A DNA stretch of 64,000 nucleotides from Malurus cyaneus samueli. Lineage: Eukaryota > Chordata > Aves > Passeriformes > Maluridae. The DNA lies in assembly GCA_009741485.1 (NCBI GenBank), contig CM019214.1, positions 56,139,219 through 56,203,218 on the forward strand, read 5' to 3'. Both the position numbers and the translations under genes were made by a program. The notes under the pieces are model-generated. The model was given only the letters and a program-made list of their open reading frames with translations, was not told the origin of the DNA and did no database searches. This document shows positions 26,896 to 40,100 of the stretch, one piece after another. Position 1 is the first letter of the stretch, and each line of letters begins with the position of its first letter.

Positions 26896-29800
26896 AATTT
26901 ATCTAAACTTAGTTTAGTTATTAGAGTCTCTTAAGATTAAACTAAGAAGCAAGGTTTCAAATTCTGCATATTTTTCAGTCATTTCTGTTAAAGCAATTAT
27001 TTAAAATTGTTACTTGATACTCTCTATGATTAATTGTGAAGTTGTGGAAGAACTTCACTTAATGAAGAAAAAGTTGAGATTTTTTTCTCAGGAAAAAGGT
27101 ATCTTTTAAAAAATAAGCTGAATTGGAACACTCATACTCTTCCACAGAATGATTGTTATATGAGAATATAGTTATTGTTTTCATTTATCCCATTAAATTA
27201 TTGGAAAGTGTAACTCTCCACTGAATTTGAACAGTAGGTAAATACAGCCTAGAAATGTTTTTAAATGGGTGTTGTACTTTGCTTTGTCCTAGACACAGAA
27301 TTAATCTGAGAGAAGTCCTAAAACACAGTGACCATGCACAAGAAGAATAAATGGAAGATATAACATGGGTCTGTAACTCTTTAAGAAGGCTTGGAATGAA
27401 AATATGTTAAAAGCCCTTAGCCATGCAATAGATCACCATTAAGATGGTCACCAAGTGTTAAGACTGTTTCAGCCTCTACTGAATATAGATGGGAATTGCT
27501 TGAGAGTTTAACAGAGAATCTAAGATTCTCAGTCTCTAAATGGTAAAACCCACAGAAACAAGTGTGCGTTAGAGTTTGCTTGCTCAGCTGGAAACTACTC
27601 AGAAATTGGAACCCAATATTGTTAAAAATATGACTATAATGCTGACGATTTGTGCACAGCTTTAGACCTCCTGTTCAACAAGAAAGACAAAAAAAAAAAT
27701 ACTGTTCCATGATCTTGTATTTGTGCCTTGGGAAATAATATATTAAGTATTCCAGGTATAGGCTTTATAATGGCAGTGGAATGGAGTCTGAAGGAAGACT
27801 TACAGCAGCAAATGGACCAATGAAGTGCAAATGATTTTGTGTCAGTTTTCACTGGTTTGGGATCACAGATTTGCAACATAATAACAGTTCCTTTGCCTTA
27901 TCATGAAAACCATTAATAGTCACAAGCAAAGACAGTTTGGTAACTAATGACAACCCAGAGTATTTATGGGAACATTTAAATAAGTAGATTTCCTGGAGTA
28001 CCTATTTTGTATTCACATACATGGACTGAAAATGCACTATAACTTTTAAAAAAAAAAAAAAGATAAAAAGCAGATTTATTTTGAAACTCTTAGGAACACC
28101 AATATTTCTCTTGAAAAAAATCCAGCACATTTGTAAATGTCATTGCAAAAAAACCCGTGCAAAATTAGAACATGAAGAATGAAATATTTTTTTCTACAGT
28201 GACTGATATAATGGAGAAACCTCTATGCAAGGAAAATGGTAATATGTAGGGAGTCTTGAGTGAGAGAATATCCCAAAAGTGAGACTAGTCTGAATCTGCA
28301 TATTCTGTCTGAGGATACCAGTGAAATATAGGGGTTTTCTTTGATAGATATATGGTTAGAAGCATACTTAGAAGACACTGTTTTGTTTTTTTATGAAATA
28401 CAAAAAATACAACAAATACAGTCCCATGGCAAATTTGGGATTGTTTATAACTATACTAATATGATGCAGTGTCATGATATCAACTTGAAGTGTCAACATC
28501 ATACTGATATCACACAAACTCTGTGACTCAATGATATGATATGGGATAATTTTTTTTTTAAGTGCAGAAAAATCAGCCATCAGATACAACAGACTGTGAA
28601 TTTGCAGTGAACAATGCATCACAGAAAAAGAAATCTTAATAATTACAAAAACTTTCTAATGAGACTTCAGAGACATTCTAATGAACAGGACACAAATTAT
28701 GAGGCACTTCCCCATAACAATGGAGAGTTAGTGCTGCATGGATTGTGTAGCATAAGACATGATTTAATATTTTGTTCATTTTTTGTCTTTTTTGTAGTTC
28801 TTACTGCCACTTACAATCCACATGCTCTTTAACAAAACATGATATGATTTTAGAAATATATATGGAGTTAACAATAAAATTCTGGTTGATACAAATCATG
28901 CTTGTAGCAGTCCCAGCTATGATGTGAGGACAGTCTATTCTAAGTAAAGCACTAAAGTTAGAATCCTCACTAACTGGATTCATTACATTCTTCCTGTGTG
29001 GCTGATCTACCGATAGCATCCTTCTGCTATGCAAGATGTCTCTGCTGACATCCAAAGTGTCAGATATCTTCTTGAGCAGATTTAGTAGTCTGACATTTCT
29101 TTTTCTGACTCTTGGTCACAGCCATCTGAACCCCAGAACTGCAGATAGAACAGGAGAGTTAGAAACAAAGAAGAATCTACATTCCCATAAAAGGTAGAAA
29201 TAACTGCATAGAATGTTGCTGTGGAAATTTGATGCTTGTTGTGTGTGACAAGAAGTAAGAGAACTAAATGTCATCTTCACCAGGTGTTTTTGATATGATG
29301 ATGTGGACTTGGTAAAAGGTAATGCCACATTCTTCTGCTTCATGTCAGTCATAGATTTTTATTCTCTGGTTCAACAGACATTTAAATGTTATCTTTCTGT
29401 CTTACCCTAACAATACCTGTCACTGAAGGAGTCTAGTCACTCCTGAAAATTTTGGTGCAAATTAACTCCTTCTGCAGCTTCATTCTTATAGTTCATGTAT
29501 CAGAGGTTTCACTCAATTTATAGCAGCACACCAACAACAATAGGAGTTATTGATTTGAATAATGAGATTCTGTACCTGTCCACGATAACTTTCATTATCA
29601 ACCTCTCTTTTCATTTTTAAGAATGTACTGTTACCTGTGTACATAGAGAAAGTCTTCAGTATGTCTGGGCACACTTACTTATTTATTAATCACATTATTT
29701 AATCTTTATTTTTTTCCATATGAAATTTTGTTATGGAGAATTATTAACAGGTTTACAATTCCTATGTGCATTATATTTAAGGTCTTAGCTACACCATGTA

Positions 29801-31980
29801 TATTTTTACTTTAGAAAAATGAAACTCACAATTGTGATTTCAGTGTCTAAAAACACACTAATATGTTTTTACATCACAGGGACACTATGCCACATTTGTA
29901 TAGGTTATGGTGTACCATTTAGTCCTTTGCTGTAAAAATTCAAGTTATTTTGTCTGAGTTCTTGAAGGAAGTTCAGGTAGTTCCCTATTTATTTTATGGA
30001 TCTTCTTGTGAGCCTAGAAACAGTATTGAATGGGTAGTCACCTGGCTTTGCAGGAACAAGAAAGTCTGAGTTCACTCATCGTTTCTGTTGTATAGTTTAT
30101 TAAAAGCACTGTGAGTTTTAATCCAGCTTTGAGGATAATCAATATCCATACCCTTCTTCAGCAACCCTTTTTTTCCTTCTTTCAGACACTAGATGTATTA
30201 CAGACTCTGAATATTTCCTTCAGCAGAGGTTGTCCTAGTGGTTGCACTCAGCACTGAGTATATTTGCGTCTGGAGTTGCTTTTCCACATTTTGGGGTCAT
30301 CTGAATATTGCTGAGTTTTAGTGATTGCTGCAGCAATGGACTGGATCATCCTGGTGTGTGAATTATTTCCTTGTAAGATTGAGGCCTTTATAGCCATCCT
30401 TTAAGAGATCTGAGATTTTATAAATACTGTAACATATTGATAATCTTTTAACTATCATGGAAATCTAGATAACTCCTTTCGAGATACCTACCTGTGTCCA
30501 CATGCTTTATTTTTTACAGAGAATAATACCATCTGAGACCATTGACGCTAAAGAAAAGAAAGGGAACATCTTTCAATAATATGCAGTTGAAAACAGTAGT
30601 TTAAAACAAATGTTTAAACTGAGAGGGAAATGTAATAAGATAGCTTTATTTCAGTCTTTTTGATGAGATGTGATGCATTATCATATTTTCACAATGGATC
30701 CTAGACAAATGAGATGACAATTTAGCATTTTTACAGAAAAAAAAAAATTAGCATTATTGCAGGATAAATATGAAAGACAAGAAAGAGGGGCCTCTTCTAT
30801 TCTTTTTAAAAGCTCTGAAAAGATTAATTAGTGTCTGTACCTTAAGAGTTAGATTTTGGGGCAAAAAACCTCTACAATATACAGAATGACAAAATGACAT
30901 AAAACCTTTTATCTTAAAGGAGATGTTAAGCTTATGGTTTCAAACTCAAAGTATTTAAAATAAAATTGCAGCAAACTAGGGTTTTGTTTAGGTGTCCCTT
31001 TCTTCTTTATTATTTGAAGGTAATCCCAAGCAAGCATTTTTAATTAATAAAACCTGGTGTTTGATACAAGTCTGCAGTATATAATTTATTTCTATGTACC
31101 AAGTGATTTGAGAGTCACTCCAGGCCATATTAAAGCAGAGGACAGAGGCCTCTTCTCCTCTGATTATGACCTCAGTGACCACATGCATGAATATAGGACT
31201 TTATTTTCTGATATTTTGGTGCCATGTGTGAAGTAGTCAGAATTTCAGAAGACGAAATTAATATCTTGGCTGTTGATATCTGAGTAGTTGACCAGACACA
31301 CAGATGATGGAAAAGAATTTGTTTAAAAAGAGCACCATGATTTCCACCTCTTCAATGCTTTCACTAATAATTAATAAAAGCTGAAAATTTGAAATTCTGA
31401 ATGTAATTGATGTACAGAGGTTATTCTCCTGACCAATTACTGTCTTGGGTCTACTCAAGTGGGGACTTCCAAAACTGACAGAGGAGAAGGAGAAAAAGAC
31501 AGTCAAGGATCAATTATGATTTTGACTGAGTGATATTGATATTGAGAACTATTTCAGTGCAGCATGAAAGTGATAAAATGGTTCAAAAAATTGGATTGGA
31601 TTTGGTGCAGATCAATCCACTTTGAGACAAGAGTTAACCCTGAGAAGGAACAGGAGCGTTATAGTAATGAAGTCTTAGTGCTGGAGCTGATTTCAGGAGA
31701 TCAATTACAGGAATTCAACAGAGACATCCTCAGTCCTGTAAGCAAAATACACTTAAATAAATATAGCAGACCTTTGTGGCCCAGTTGAGATCACAATTTT
31801 AATCTGGACTGGCTCCACTATTATGATATTGCTGTTCTCATCTCTGCTATTCTCTGTCCTTCCTGTTCTTTCCTTTTCAGTACAAAAAAACCCCAGCACC
31901 GAGCTGTAGTAATTATTCCATTATATTATAAGGCAAGAGTACCCAGCTGTAATTATCTGCTCTTGCTTCAATGGTAGCAA

Positions 31981-32005
31981 TTTTTTTTTTTTTTTTTTTT
32001 TTTTT
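31981..32005 (+). repeat. Poly-T tract
   Basis: Twenty-five consecutive thymines. On the minus strand this would be a poly-A, but the adjacent sequence was not recognised as a retroposed gene. Confidence 0.85.
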
Positions 32006-32229
32006 AATTTTTGAAGACAAACACACTGCATAAACACATAACACTACCTTGCTTCCAAAAATACCCACAGTGTTTTCTTCTTGGAAATTCCCAACAGATT
32101 GCAAATAGTTACAGTGATTTATTGTTCTTGTTCTCTTATTTTTCCAACTTGTTTCTGGTTGAATTTGTCTGCCTTCACTTTCCATTTATTAATCTTTCTA
32201 TTTTCCAAACTTCTGTCTCCAACTTCTAT

Positions 32230-32700
32230 GCTGACAAGGCAGCCAGGTAGAGAGTCTGGGCCCAGCTCTCTGTTGTGGACACCCCTTCCTCTACAAAAGA
32301 CTGACATTGAACATTCCTGCTCAGTGGTCTGAACAGAAATGGAGTCTGACAAAACATCATCATCAAAGTTTCATTGACATGGTAAGAAAGATTAGGAACA
32401 ACATATCCAAAAGGCAGCTCACCCTATCACTGAGAGCAAGAAGAGGATCATTAGTGCTGCCAAGTCCCAGTGGACTATCAGTGACATTTAGTGTGTGGGT
32501 CATCTGGCAGCACCAGCCAATCGTGCCAAAGCCTTCTGAATGTGGATGAAAGCCGTGACACATCTTGTCCACACAGCAGTAGCGTTGTTGTACCGAATCA
32601 TACCTTGAGTGAAAAATGCGGGAGGTTTCTTGCCTGCACTGTTGATCTCAGGCAAAGGTGCAGGATGTCAGGAAATTGCGTGATCTGCTAGCATGCTGAA
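32230..32700. other. Unclassified segment of higher GC
   Basis: About 470 bp stand out from AT-rich flanks by higher GC content and by frames open on both strands over 60-80 codons. None of the translations resembles a family I recognise, and there is no terminal repeat, CR1 motif or splice-bounded exon that I can defend. It could be an old transposon fragment, a regulatory conserved element, or a non-coding RNA exon. Confidence 0.3.
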
Positions 32701-32993
32701 CTTCAAAGGATAATTATAATTTTCCTCAGGCAATCCACTTTTTCATGATAACAGTACTCTAATAAGAAACAATGATATTCTACATCACTTGCTGAAGCTT
32801 GATTGTGAAGCTCTTCAAGTAGACTAAGAGATACCTCTTCACTGAAAACATTAAAAAAAGAGATAGTTTCTTGAAAGATTTCATTATTTTGATTATGGGG
32901 TGAATATTAGTTTTTCACCTTCAAGTGGTATTTTCAACTTTCTTTAAGAAACAGTGATATAAGCAATTATCTTCAGGGCCCTTATATTCATTG

Positions 32994-33097
32994 GTTTTTT
33001 TTGGTTTTGTTTTTTGTTTTTTTTTTTTGTTTTTTTTTTTTTTTTTTTAGTTTTTTTTTGTTTGTTTTGTTTTGTTTGTTTGTTTGTTTGTTTTTTT
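32994..33097 (+). repeat. (TTTG)n / poly-T low-complexity tract
   Basis: About 100 bases consist almost only of T and G, with T runs up to 17 and a terminal run of TTTG units. Complete strand asymmetry makes it a likely replication-slippage and sequencing-error hot spot. Confidence 0.9.
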
Positions 33098-36000
33098 AAC
33101 ATGAACTCAAATTATCCAGTCCCATTCTGAATCATAATAAATGCAGCTACTGAAGTTCAGAGGAGATTCAAAGAGTGAGCAGGTGAACAGATGTAAACCC
33201 CTCGAAATACCAAAACCACTGAGACACAAAGAAATAGTTTTGCATGGCACCCTTAATCTAAATTTAAATTCAGAAAAAAAGAGGCAAAAATAAAGGTATT
33301 TTCCTCTTTTCATGTCCTCAGATGTCTTGGTTATTTTGAACTTAATAAAAATTTATTTCAAGTTCTGTTTTTTTCCATGCCAAAAATATTTGGTTTTGCT
33401 CATGCTATACATAGTGTCAGCATCTGAAGATTTATCTCTATGCAGGAAAGAGAAATGTGTACTAGCCAAAGTTTATTTTTCATAAGAGATACTAAAAAGT
33501 AGAAATCTCCATACAAGACTGAAATAAATATTTGGTTCTATATAAATAATTAATGATCCAGTGGTAAAACTGCTCATAAGTTTTCCACTGAAAATGAACA
33601 ACCTTTGCAAATTAAAATAGGAAAATTAAAGACACAAACATTTGTCTGCAATTTTCATTGCATGGTAGCATAAAAGAAAAGATTTGAAAGTATAGTGCAT
33701 GTGTGTCACCCTTAATAAGTAAGGTCTAAATGGTATTACACAGGTGGAATGCTCTCAATGTGATCTCCTATGTCTTTTTGTACCCTGGGATATTCTCAGT
33801 AATATGACCTCCCCCAAAGCCTTTTTAACACCATAGGATTTCTTTCTGCCCCCACTAGAACTTCTCTCTGATCATGGATGGCCTTTGGATCACAGTAGGG
33901 ATGAAACATCTTGAAAAGGAATGAATTAACAACCAAACTTTAAAGAATTCAAGCCTCTGTGTCTTAATGGCACAAATTACTAGTTCTAAAATTGTCCCAT
34001 GCCACCAGCAGCTTTTCTATCATTTCTCTGCACTACAACCCAAGGATCTATGCAAACTCAAAGCTTTATGCTTTATGCTTTCATTCAGTTCTCATAAGAA
34101 AACATATCTCACTTCAGAACTTCATAATTCTTCATGAAATCTGCCTAGGCTTAACATTTTCATTCTTTCAAGCCTCAAAGGAGTTTGCTGTTATCACTAA
34201 CTATTTCTCCCCTTTGCTTTTAATATTTCTGATTTAAAAGTACAGGCTTGTTTGGCACTTGAACTGTACAGTCTGAAACTTGCCTGTAAAAATGCCATTT
34301 ATTGTTGTCCAGAAATCATAGTCAAAAAGGTATCCAATTCTCATAAACCCACAGATCCTGTAAAATGACTCTGTAATAGACAGCCTGAGGATTTATAGCT
34401 CTCTCGTGACTCTTGTTTGAGATCCTATCCTAATAACCACTTATACGTAATCAGATGGAATTTATGCAACCTCATCCAGTAAATGGGGCATGTGAATGTT
34501 TCTCTATTATTGCCTTCTCTATTATTGCCTCCATAGCTTGCAGACTACAAAAGAGTTGATAGTAATTCTATGCAAAAACAAATTACTGTTCTAAGAATAG
34601 GAATCTCAATGGCCTTGACATAAGTCATTTCAAAATACAGCAGAGCCTAGATCTAAAGAAATGCTTGAGGGGTAGAAAATTTGTTTGTTGAACTGTTTTC
34701 CCACTAAATTAGTAATTCAGCTCTTTGTTATGGGAAAAAAAAATAAAAAAGGGAAATTAGTTTGATAAAATGGTTGGGGCTCCTAAATTTATGCTCCTCA
34801 AATAAATCCTTTACTATGTTGCTTTCACAGCTGCCCAGAAAGAATATTTTTAATTTGCATCTCAATATCAAATGAAAAATGTTTTGTCACAATGTTTAGA
34901 GGGCAGCCAAATATATCACACTGTTTTGAATTACTTCAGGGAATTAAAAACTGTGTTTTGTACCTATGAGAGTAATACAGATATTTGTAGTCCAAGTGTT
35001 GCTTTGTTTAATTTGATAGTGTAAGGTATTTAGGAATAATTAAAGTGATTTTTTTTCCACAAATCTTGTGTCTATCCTACTTAATGACTGAGCATGAAAT
35101 AACAACAGCACACAAACAAAAAATATACAGGAATCAACACGTTTTGGGAAGAAGATAAAATAAAGTGTCTTCTTATCACACAATTTTATTTATCTATACT
35201 CATTGCTGGTAAACAATTTTAGTGGTGTATTCATTGCTTATGATTCTGTGCTCAAAAAAAACCTGCCTCTCTATACCCACTTTTTTATCATTCTGTCTTC
35301 CCTCAGTTTGACCTGAACTTCTAATTTTTGCTGTAAGATGATTTTTATTTGTAGAGTTATCAAAGTTTAGAATCTTGATATGTTTTCATATGGTGACTGC
35401 AAAAGCATGTATCATACCATGTGCCTTCAACAGCATGAGGCAGGATCCTGAGAAGAATTATTGTTCAATATTTAACTCTATACAACTTCAATGAGACAAA
35501 GAAAGGCTTTTAGTCTGTTCACTCATCTACCAAATAACTGCAGTTACAATCCTTAATATATCTTCAGCTTGTAAAGAACAGCATGGGACCAAAGCCAGCA
35601 AGCCAATATTAAATTTGAATAAAATTAGTCAATGAGGTTTTTTTTCTATTACATGATTACTATCTCTATATGTAATTTTAATTTTGTGTCAGTAGCCAGT
35701 TTATTACATTTGCGTGTACCAAATTATTTTTAAGAGATATATATTAATATTGACGCATATTTAAATTTTGACAATCTCATTACATGAACTTCCCCAAGTT
35801 ACTCTCTATCTCAGAAAAAAACAAACCTGAAACAAACCCTTAGATGATTTATGATGTTTGAATTTCACAGATTAAATTTTAGACAGTCTCTCACTATTTA
35901 TGTTATGTAAAATTGTATAAACTAAGGTAAATTTTATCATATATGCTTGCCAGAAATGTCAAGAAGCTGTGCTATTTTCATAGAAGGGCCCATATTTTAC

Positions 36001-36799
36001 TATTAACCCGCAACTTAACTGAACACTAAAAATAAAAACTGTAAAGAAACTAAAATCAGCATTTTAGAGAGTGCAGATAACACCTATACTAATATATAAT
36101 TTCACTGTCTATACTAATTATTGTGTGGTTGTTTTGCTTTAATACTATTATGTTGGTTTGGAAAAGGTGGAAGCTGAAGTAAGCCAGCTCTACTTGCGGT
36201 GCTAGAGTTGTCACCTGCAGTATTGTGACACTCATTGCAAACGAGCAGTGCAGCATCATTTATGTGCATAGTTCTTGCACCATATTTATGTCACTATGGA
36301 TCTTTCCATTCTCTTCATTAACCCCTGATAGAAGATTTTAGTTCAGTTTTGAAATACAGGTAGCACTTTTGTTCCAGTTGAATAAAACAGATCCAGTCTG
36401 ACACTTGTCTCTGATGTACCTGCAATAAGTCACACAGTCCAGTCTTTAGTCAGGACTCTCATGTTCATGTCTGAATGACTGGTACAACTTCTGTTACAGA
36501 GAGAGGAAAAAAAGAAAATGTTTTACCCTATTAATGTCACTATCTTACCTAACAATATTTTGGGAAATCACGTTTGCAGTCACGCTTCTCAGGCTGTGAG
36601 AGGGAGGACATACTGACACATCTGCTACTCTGATTAAGCAAATGTAATTGTGGGTTGGGTAGCATGACATCATTATCTTTTGCTTGAATGTTAAAATAAA
36701 CAAATGGAACACTGTATATACTGTGAAGTAAAATGGCTAAATTACTACTTATAAATGTAGATTTTATGTATCGATTAGAATCAATATATAAGAATTTAC
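33098..36799. other. Gene-free stretch
   Basis: No gene or recognised transposon was found. A short direct repeat ('tctattattgcct' twice) occurs near 34,502-34,532. Otherwise unique and AT-rich. Confidence 0.55.
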
Positions 36800-37165
36800 C
36801 TCTGGCTCTGATTCCTCCAGATACTTTGTCTCGGCTCTGCCACGATCTCCGTGGGCTTTCAGGGGAACAGCCTGCCTCATCACCGCCTTCTCCACGGACT
36901 GCAGTGGAATCTGTTCCAGTGCATGGATCACCTTCTCTCCCTCCTGCTTCACTGACCTTGCTGTCTGCACGTTTATTTCTCATAAATTTGGCCCTCACTT
37001 ACCTCTCTGCCTTTCAGAAACGTGTTTTCCCAAAGGTGTCACTGACCTGGCTGTGGGGCTCAGCCATGTCCCATCATGGGTCTGTAGGAGCCAGCAGAAC
37101 TGGCTGTGTCTGTACAGGGGCCCCTGTGGACCCCACTACCACTGTCTGGGCACCTGCACCCAATA
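36800..37165 (+). repeat. GC-rich avian interspersed repeat fragment
   Basis: A sharply GC-richer block is embedded in AT-rich DNA. Phrases such as 'ggggaacagcctgcctcatc', 'cttcactgaccttgctgtct' and a 3' part ending 'ctgcacccaatata' resemble an interspersed repeat I associate with bird genomes, probably LTR-retrotransposon derived. It creates frames of about 150-176 codons on the two strands with no coherent protein content, which argues against a gene. The exact family and orientation are uncertain; the plus strand is given because the phrases were recognised in that sense. Confidence 0.5.
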
Positions 37166-40100
37166 TAATATGTTATAGAACAGAAAATGTAATTAAAATA
37201 TGTAACTTCTGTTTTAAGATTGATGACTTGCAAATTCAAAATACTAGCAAAGACATTTTTTAATTATGGTAAAGGAAAACTATGTATGCTGAATACTAGG
37301 ACAAACAAAAAAAAAAAAAAGTAGGAGTTTTCTTTCTTTGTTTTTTGTTTTTTAATTTTTAATTTATTTTCCTCATTTTTTTAGTCAAAATTAACTAACA
37401 TCAACTTATCCCGTTGTGTTAATCTTAACTAGAACGTTAAAGTAAAATATTTTTCCAACACATGAAAAACACGCTAGTGAAAACATTTGTAAACTCCAGA
37501 ATAAGAAAAGAACAAAGTATTAAAGTTCAGCAACATTCAAAAAAGCAGCTATGTATATTTGTGTTATATTTCTCTGCGTGTGTGCTAACAATTATTTAAT
37601 GTTCTGAACAAGTAGGTGGTAAGCTTTATTGGCGAAAATCACCCGAGGAAAAGGACTCAGTGGAAATCAACAAGAGTAAACACCAACCTGTAAAAGTCTG
37701 ATACCTGAAACATGCAGCGTTCAGGTAAGATTCTGAGATGTGTAAATAATTCCTTTACCCATACCAAATTTGATTGCATGTTTTGATCTGGCCCACCTAC
37801 ACTAAAGATGTAGCTCAGATAACAGAGTTAACGTGCACCACACTTTCACTTGGGCTTCTCTGGGACAAGCCAGAACAGATTCTTTGCACAATTTAGGCTA
37901 CCTTCTCAACTTTTATAGTTGTTTACAAGTGAAAGAAACTATAGCAAATCACTGAAGTTATAGAACATCACCTGGTTCCAGCTACACATTCTGTCTCCCA
38001 GAAGCGTACTGAGTGCCTGAAGTAACAACAGTTGCTATAATGTATCCTAAATTCCTTGTGAGGCTTTTCTCAAAATAGTATATTATAAGGCACCAAGGTT
38101 TATGAGAGTGGAGGGTTTTTGTCCCATTATTGGCACAATAAAAAGTGGCTAGGAAGGGAAACCAGAATGTGTTTGTCTCTTCTTTGAAACTGAAAATCAT
38201 GCATTTATCATAACCTCTGAGCTGAGAAGATACGTCTTTGATGATAATTTTGTTTGTCATCTTCCTTTCATTGTTGAATATTCATTGTTATGTCCAAAAG
38301 CTGATCATACCTTTTCTTGTCCTTCAGTTACTTGGGTTTTCTTTTTTTAAGCTTGTCACACATGCAAAATAGAACACAATGATAAAGAGCTGTTGTGTAT
38401 TTGAGGACAAATTCCATATTTTAGGTAAGAAAGAAAGTATCCTGTGTGTGGACTGATTCAAAGAGGTAAACTGTGGAAGTGTGAAATAGAAGTTACATAC
38501 TGAACTAGTTTAAGGGTAAAAATACAGACACAATGTTCAGGACTGTGGGTAAAAGACACCCTTCATTGCAAATATCCATATATTTTTTCTTGGTATGGGC
38601 CAACTAAGTAAAATAAACTGTTAATTCCTTTATTTGAGCAAACGGTGCTCCACATCCAATATATTAAATAACTAATAACTTCAACTATATATTTTTATTT
38701 TATTCAATGTGGCTAATGAGAGATTTAATTTAAAAGATTGGATTATTTTTCTCTACGGAAACACATTTGGCATTTATATTGCTAGAAATGGGATTTCCAC
38801 TTCAATTATAAACAAGTCCCAGCAGACGATTAATTACCTGAAAGTTTTGCACAACATTTTGGAAGAAACCCTTATTTATAGTGAAATTATGTATTGCCCA
38901 CATAGAGGAGGTATATAGATAGGCAATATATTTTAACATTAGGAATTATATATTTCGTCTCCAGATTTTACAAGCCTGCCTATGACCAACTAATTGGATT
39001 TAATACACCATAATCAGGGCCTATTTTGCATTTGGAGAACCTAGTTTGTTACAAAGGTGATGCAAAAAAGAACTTTTAATAGATTCACCTGCAATTCTGG
39101 AAAATTATAAATAATTGATAACTGCTTCCATTATGCAAAATTTCAAAATGAATTGAACAACATATTTAAAGTCTTTAAAAGAATATTCACTTTGATACTT
39201 CAGTGTTACACTGTGCGCAGACAGATTGTAAGAATAAAACAATTCTATTTCATGTGGAATATGTAGCAGGGGTAGAAGGGGTTTTTATCTGAAGGATTAT
39301 TTATGGGACTCCATCCGACACATAAGGATATAATTTGCAAAGAAGAAATTTGTTTTGTGGTTGCATGTACACACCTGCATGTATATGTGTATTATATTTA
39401 TGCATGTAGATAACCATTTAGTTGTGTCTGGAGGTTTGTTTTTTTTGTTTTAATAATGCCATCTGGCAATAGTAAAGATAATTATTTTAAGATAAAACCA
39501 ACTTATTCTGTGGAAAAGTAACATTATAAATATAAATATTGCTGTTTTACTCCCTTATCTGCTTTTCTTCTGAAAAACAGTGATGAACTAAAGATCTCTG
39601 GAGGTAAAAGCACTGAAGAAAGCAGTTTGTTAAGTTTGATTTATTTATTTCTATTTTAAACAACACAGATACTGTGCTCAGAGCACATTAAAACTCTGAT
39701 AAAATTTAAAAAAAGGTGATTTATCTTTCTAGATGTTGAAAGCTACAATTCACGCTTTTATGCTGGTTGATAAATGCTATCCAGAAGATGCTCAATATTT
39801 TTTTAAACTTAATTGTCCCAATAGTGTTCATTTTTTGAAGCAATATTGTCCAGGATTTGATTTGTTTAGTTTATTTTCCTTATGTGCAATTCATTATTGA
39901 TTCTTGTACCATTTCTTTTTCTTTTTTGAAAGAATACACACCGTAATGATTTAATAAACCTAGCAAAAATATATACAGGAAGTCATTAACAGTTAACCCG
40001 GTCAAAGTTCAAGTAAATGATGTTAGTATAAAACACAATTGCCCTTTCTAATAATTCTTGCCCTTTTCTGTTAATTCATATTTCTAGACCATAAAATGTA

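Larger units (their letters stand above)
25263..32229. other. Gene-free stretch
   Basis: No coding or RNA gene was recognised. It includes poly-T at 26,873-26,895, a short A run near 28,048-28,061 and poly-T at 31,981-32,005. All open frames are short and unlike known families. Confidence 0.55.

Noticed and set aside
36549..37263. Two frames of 149 and 176 codons on opposite strands as possible genes
   Set aside because: They overlap on opposite strands within a GC-rich repeat-like block. The apparent coding length comes from fewer stop codons in GC-rich DNA.
37630..37735. Possible exon ending at a strong donor-like CAG|GTAAGA near 37,724
   Set aside because: No open frame or convincing acceptor pairs with it. 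Isolated donor matches are common.
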